Of a DNA stretch of 64,000 bases, positions 59,668-64,000 are shown piece by piece. The stretch comes from Hemibagrus wyckioides (Eukaryota; Chordata; Actinopteri; Siluriformes; Bagridae). Location of the stretch: contig NC_080720.1 in assembly GCF_019097595.1 (NCBI RefSeq), positions 17,719,352 through 17,783,351 of the forward strand. Reading direction: 5' to 3'. A program made the position numbers and the translations under genes. Position 1 is the stretch's first letter. Each line of letters starts with the position of its first letter. The notes below the pieces were generated by a model. It did no database searches. It was not told the DNA's origin and worked only from the letters and a program-made list of their open reading frames with translations.

Positions 59668-62600
59668 ATGTCTGCAAAAGGTAAGTGTTCTTTGTTTTGT
59701 TTTTTTGTTTTGTTTTGTTTTTTTGCTTAGCATTTTTTTACAGCAGTTTACCAAACCTGATTCCGAAGTCCTGCTTATTTTAAGAACATGAAGCTCTTGA
59801 CCTGTATCTGCATGATTTCTTTGTATTGTGCTGTTGTATAATTGGCTGATTGCATAACTGCAGAAATGAGCAGATGTACAGACATTCCTATTAAAGTGGA
59901 CGTTGTGTGTATTTCTGCTAGCAGAGCAAAAATAAACAAAGTTTTGTGCCTAATCAGAGTCATGCCAATGTTCAGTATAACTGCACTCCTGCTAGTGTTT
60001 GAATATGATGTATAATTTAGATAAATATATATAGTTTGTCATCAAATTGTGATTTCATTGTGTATAGTAAAATTGTAATTATATAGTAATAACTTGAGCT
60101 TGAGTGAGTGGTTTTATTCCAGTGTTTTGAAAATATATGATTTAGTCATATTGGCTCCGACATTCATGTTAACCAATATACATAATTAAACAGAGCAAAT
60201 TCAATGTTGTTTGTTTGTTTGTTTAATGCAGTAAAAGGACAGACAGTATAAACTCTAAACATCTCTAAAATTATAGGAACAATTTACACTAAATGAAATT
60301 TATTAATTAATTAATACATTTTAATTAATAATAAATTTATAAATAAATTTATTAATATTAATTTATATACTGATTACCAACAAAAATAAATCCTCAGTTA
60401 GATGTATATGTTAATTTTGACTAGAGATTATTATTATTATTGACCATATTATTTTTTTTTTATGCTCCTACACATTTCTTCTGTCATGCTGCTTCTCAAG
60501 CTTTGTTATTTGCTGAGATGTTACTTTTACTTATGTAGTAATGTTTTATGCTCGTCATATAATTTCCTTATAAGTATTTGTTCAGCTAAAGTGAAACAGA
60601 GGCTCTCATTCACTGCCATATCACTATAGCTTTGCTGGCACTTTATTTGGAACACCTTTACACCTACTCATTCATGAAATTATTTAGTCAGCCTATCAGG
60701 TGGCAGCAGAGCAATGCAGAATATCATTCAGATACATACCAGCAGCTTCGAGTAATATTCACATCGACCATTAGAATGGGGAATAAATGTGATCTTAGTT
60801 ATTTTCACTGTGGCATGGATGCCAGATAGGCTCATGTGGGCATTTCTATAACTGCTAATCTCCTGGGATTTTCAACAGTGTCTAGAGTTTACTCAGAATT
60901 TGCAAAAAAAATAAAAAATCCAGCAAGCTGCAATTCTGTGGATGGAAATGCTTGTAATTTGAGAATAGGCAGATTGGTTGAAGCTGACAGAAAGGCTACA
61001 GTTACTCAAATAACCACTCTGTACAATTGTGGTGAGCAGGAAAGCATTTTAGAATGCACAATAAGGATTGTTGCTGATTATTGTGCATGGCCTCATGGCC
61101 ACAATTTACCTGTCTACAGGCTGAATCCAGCATGATAATGCACCATGTCATAAAAGAAAGTTGACAATGACAATGAGTTCAGTGTTCCTCAGTTGACTTC
61201 CCAGTCACCAGACATGAATCCAGCTGAACACATATGGCATATGGTAGAACGGGAAATTCGAAACATAAATCTGCAGAAATTGTGTGATGCAATCATGTCA
61301 ACAAGGACCAAAATCTCAACACAATATTTTCAACATCTTGTGGAATCTATGCCAGTGAGGCTGTTCTGATAGCAAAGTAAAGTTCTACCAAGTATTAGCA
61401 TAGTGTTCCAAATAAAGTGCTGAGTGAGTGTATGGTGTGCATGAGCTATACCCGCTTTTATTCCTAATTAGGGTCACAGGGATCTGCTGGAGCCTATCCC
61501 AGCGCACATTGGGTAAAAGGCAGGGGTACACCCTGGACAGATCGCCAGTCCATCACAGGACCACATATAGACAGACAACCACACACACTCACCCCTATGG
61601 GCAATTTAGAATTAGCAATCCACAATTAGCATACATGTTTTTGGACTGTTGGAGGAAACCAGAGTAACTGGACTAAACCCATGCAGGCACGGGGAGAACA
61701 TGCAAACCCCACACAGAAAGGCCCCTGCCTGTTCGAACCCAGGACCTTCATGCTGTGAGACAACAGTGCTAACCACTGTGCTGCTCTGCATGAGCCGTGT
61801 TTGGCCAATTCCGTATTGAATTAGTGAAAATACTGCAAGTAGCGCCTAAACATTATTGATGACACTCAGTGAGGTCGTATTGACCTGTTACTCTTTGTCA
61901 AGCAAAGCAATTTCAAATAGGCCCTGGTTTTATTAGCTCATTTCATGGAATAGATCCCTGAACTCCGGAGGTTGGTTAGGATCTATTTACAATACCAAAA
62001 CACTGCCAAATACCAAAATGGTAGCACAGGCAAGGGTCAAAACACAAATGGACACAAAATAAGAAGATGATCCAATGAGTAGTCTGGTGTACAGATAAAG
62101 GGTTTAAACCAGTGTGTTTAAATACTGTGAAATGGGCAAGCACTGTTTGATGTTTCTTTTTCTTCATTAGTTCCAATCACACACGACATTTCCTGTTTTT
62201 GAGACTATTCAGTGTCAAATAGCTTTCCCACTGCAACCAAGCCATTGTAGATTTTGTTGGTAATGCTACCGAGACCACCTCAATGGTTGTCCAACTGTAA
62301 TTGCTGTGTTGTCACATTCACTAACAAACCACACCAAAGAGGAAAATGCACCTTGGATCGATTCAAACAATGTAAACACTGTGTATGTGAAAGCAACCTT
62401 AAGTTCCTACAGCTTCCCTGTGCAGCATGATCACAAAGAGAGGATGAACTAGTTACAGTTGTGGCAAAAAGTGCAGTGCCATTGCCTAGTATATTCAAAC
62501 CCTACAGCTCAACGTGTGGGAAGGAAGGCATTAGATAATAACAAACACCTAACAAAAAACAATGCACCAATGTCTTTAAAGATACTTTTAAAGGCATCAT

Positions 62601-63651
62601 TAACATGAATATGTATGGGTATGATATCTCAGCAGCACCAGTGACAATGCAACAGCTGTGTGTCACATAAACCTACTGTAAAATACAACAGTTACAGCAC
62701 TATTCAATTAAATGCAGGAAATGCAGAAACCATGCTAAATATAATGCAGAAATTGAGGTCAGTAGTCGGTTTAGACCTCGGGAGAGCAGGACCTCTGCTG
62801 GTGGGAAAGGGGTACTGTCTGGTATGGTAAAAAAAAAAATAAATAAAAATCACAGAAGTGAATGAATAAATCTGTTTCATCAAAGGTCAACAGAGCTGTA
62901 ATGAATTACCTTCAACAAAGGTAATTCCAATGAATCAGGCATAGCTGTCACAAACATAGTATTTAGTAACAAAGTATTTTCAGCCAATCAGCAATGGTGT
63001 ATAGTTCTAACTTTCATATCTATATCTATATTCATGTGCACCCAATGCCACACTTTCCAGTGGAGATGACATGACCTGTGTTGATTAGTAAAGCTGTTTG
63101 CTAACCTCAAGTCTCCATTTCTCTTTTCTCTGTTTAACGATCATTTACTGAGCTAAAACAGTTTTGAGTCATCTGGTCATACCCGAGTCATGTACAGTTA
63201 ACTGTGCAGGAATGCAATTTCAGTACCTGATGTTATAGTCATCTGTCGAATCTGTTAAAATGTCGGCTTTAATGTTTGGTTTCTTCACTATTAATCTAAT
63301 ATTTACCAGCAAGTAATTTACTAGCTATTGTTTCCAATACTATAGCAATTTACTGCCCTCTTGTGGCTGACTGGTTACACATTACTTTTCTTTTTCTTTT
63401 TTTATTATACCGTAGATGCCATAATGGCAAGGCAAATTCCTTTTGTTATTGTTATTGTTATTAAGAATTTATAATTCATAATTTTCTAGATAAATTTAAG
63501 AATGTATGTTCTTTTGTGATATTAACAGTGGAAATCAGGAAAAGTTCCAGAATACCTGGTGTTATTATCACACAATATGTAGAAAAAATACCACATGGAA
63601 AAAGTACACCAGACTTCACCAGAAAACCCATGGCTGTCAACATTATGGAAG
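59668..63651 (+). CDS. igfn1: igfn1 paralogue, copy D, 5' end only
   Basis: Partial. Exon 59668-59680 (ATG, MSAK, phase 1; the shortest first coding exon of the four) with donor GTAAGT. Exon 63529-63651 (123 nt, the same length as in B and C) reads SRIPGVIITQYVEKIP and PDFTRKPMAV, the pre-Ig1 block. The gene must continue beyond 64000; no Ig1 exon is visible in 63652-64000. The intron of 3.8 kb carries a Tc1-like relic and another dispersed repeat. Confidence 0.8.
60631..61432 (+). mobile_element. internally deleted Tc1-like element in copy D intron
   Basis: Inverted termini GGCACTTTATTTGGAACACC (60637 onward) and GTGTTCCAAATAAAGTGC (61403 onward). Inside, the + strand keeps an N-terminal-like frame (SVFT and HTH-like sequence, 60836-61080), QHDNAPCHK at about 61127-61152 and PDMNPAEHIW at about 61209-61238. 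The catalytic middle is deleted and frames are broken, so it is not autonomous. Confidence 0.75.
61435..61800 (+). repeat. teleost dispersed repeat (Mermaid-like)
   Basis: GATCTGCTGGAGCCTATCCC, TTGGACTGTTGGAGGAAACC, GGGGAGAACATGCAAACCCC and GCTAACCACTGTGCTGC blocks in the usual order. It is longer and better preserved than 35690-35946, and it abuts the Tc1-like relic. Confidence 0.65.
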
Positions 63652-63698
63652 GTATACAAACAACTTTATATTATACATTGAATTTATTTCACAACTTT

Positions 63699-63702
<4 letters not shown>

Positions 63703-63783
<81 letters not shown>
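63703..63783. repeat. (AT)n microsatellite in copy D intron
   Basis: About 40 AT units, some 50 nt after the donor of the last visible exon. Confidence 0.95.
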
Positions 63784-63787
<4 letters not shown>

Positions 63788-64000
63788 CATGGAAGGGGCT
63801 AAAGCACTGATCAAAATCATAAATGACTGGGTACAATTTTTGCTTGTTAAAAAGTAAAGTATCTACATCTATATCATTTAATATAGCTGCTAACAACTTA
63901 GCAAAGGAATAAAGGATTGAAACAATGAGTCTGAATGAAGCTGCAGCCCATACCAGTGGAGCCATTTCAAACCTTTAAAAAAGAATGCCTTATATGTTAC

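Noticed and set aside
60836..61135. 99-codon frame in the copy D intron
   Set aside because: Belongs to the broken Tc1-like element, not a host gene.

Overview
The window is vertebrate nuclear DNA, almost certainly from a ray-finned fish. It is AT-rich and intron-rich, with many short GT-AG exons, long simple repeats and relics of Tc1/mariner-type and other dispersed repeats of kinds common in teleosts. The repeat style would fit an otophysan such as a catfish, but that is a weak inference. All the well-supported coding sequence is on the + strand.

The main content is a head-to-tail array of igfn1 paralogues (immunoglobulin-like and fibronectin type III domain containing 1, a muscle Z-disc-associated protein related to myosin-binding protein C). 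Copy A runs 1437-16886 (about 27 coding exons, about 1,816-1,843 aa). Copy B runs 22462-34820 (23 exons, 1,427 aa). Copy C runs 43815-53200 (23 exons, 1,228 aa). Copy D starts at 59668, and its first two coding exons are seen before the window ends. I built the exon models by hand from splice sites, phase and comparison between copies. The exon lengths of A, B and C each sum to a multiple of three. Equivalent domain exons mostly have identical or near-identical lengths in all three (for example 140, 100, 114, 273, 294, 180, 129, 193 nt), which strongly supports the models.

Full domain order (A and B): short head with a PDFxRKPxA segment, Ig1, helical FWxLLSADKKDYE segment, Ig2, Ig3, a linker exon region of low-complexity sequence, Ig4, Ig5, FN3-1, FN3-2, FN3-3, Ig6, FN3-4, Ig7, and a terminal exon holding only the stop. 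Copy C lacks the Ig4 exons and the FN3-3 exon. The linker is completely different in each copy: Ala-rich, Gly-Ala repeats and Asn-Pro-Gly-His repeats in A; Lys-Glu-Pro repeats in B; Gly-Ser in C. Short conserved boxes still flank it.

The gaps between the genes (16887-22461, 34821-43814, 53201-59667) hold candidate TATA-like boxes with 5' noncoding exons, poly(A) signals, simple repeats and transposon relics. I found no other convincing gene. The most interesting points are the linker turnover, domain loss in copy C, an in-frame pseudo-exon copy in copy C, possible alternative last exons in copies A and B, and a foldback Tc1-like element inside a copy B intron.
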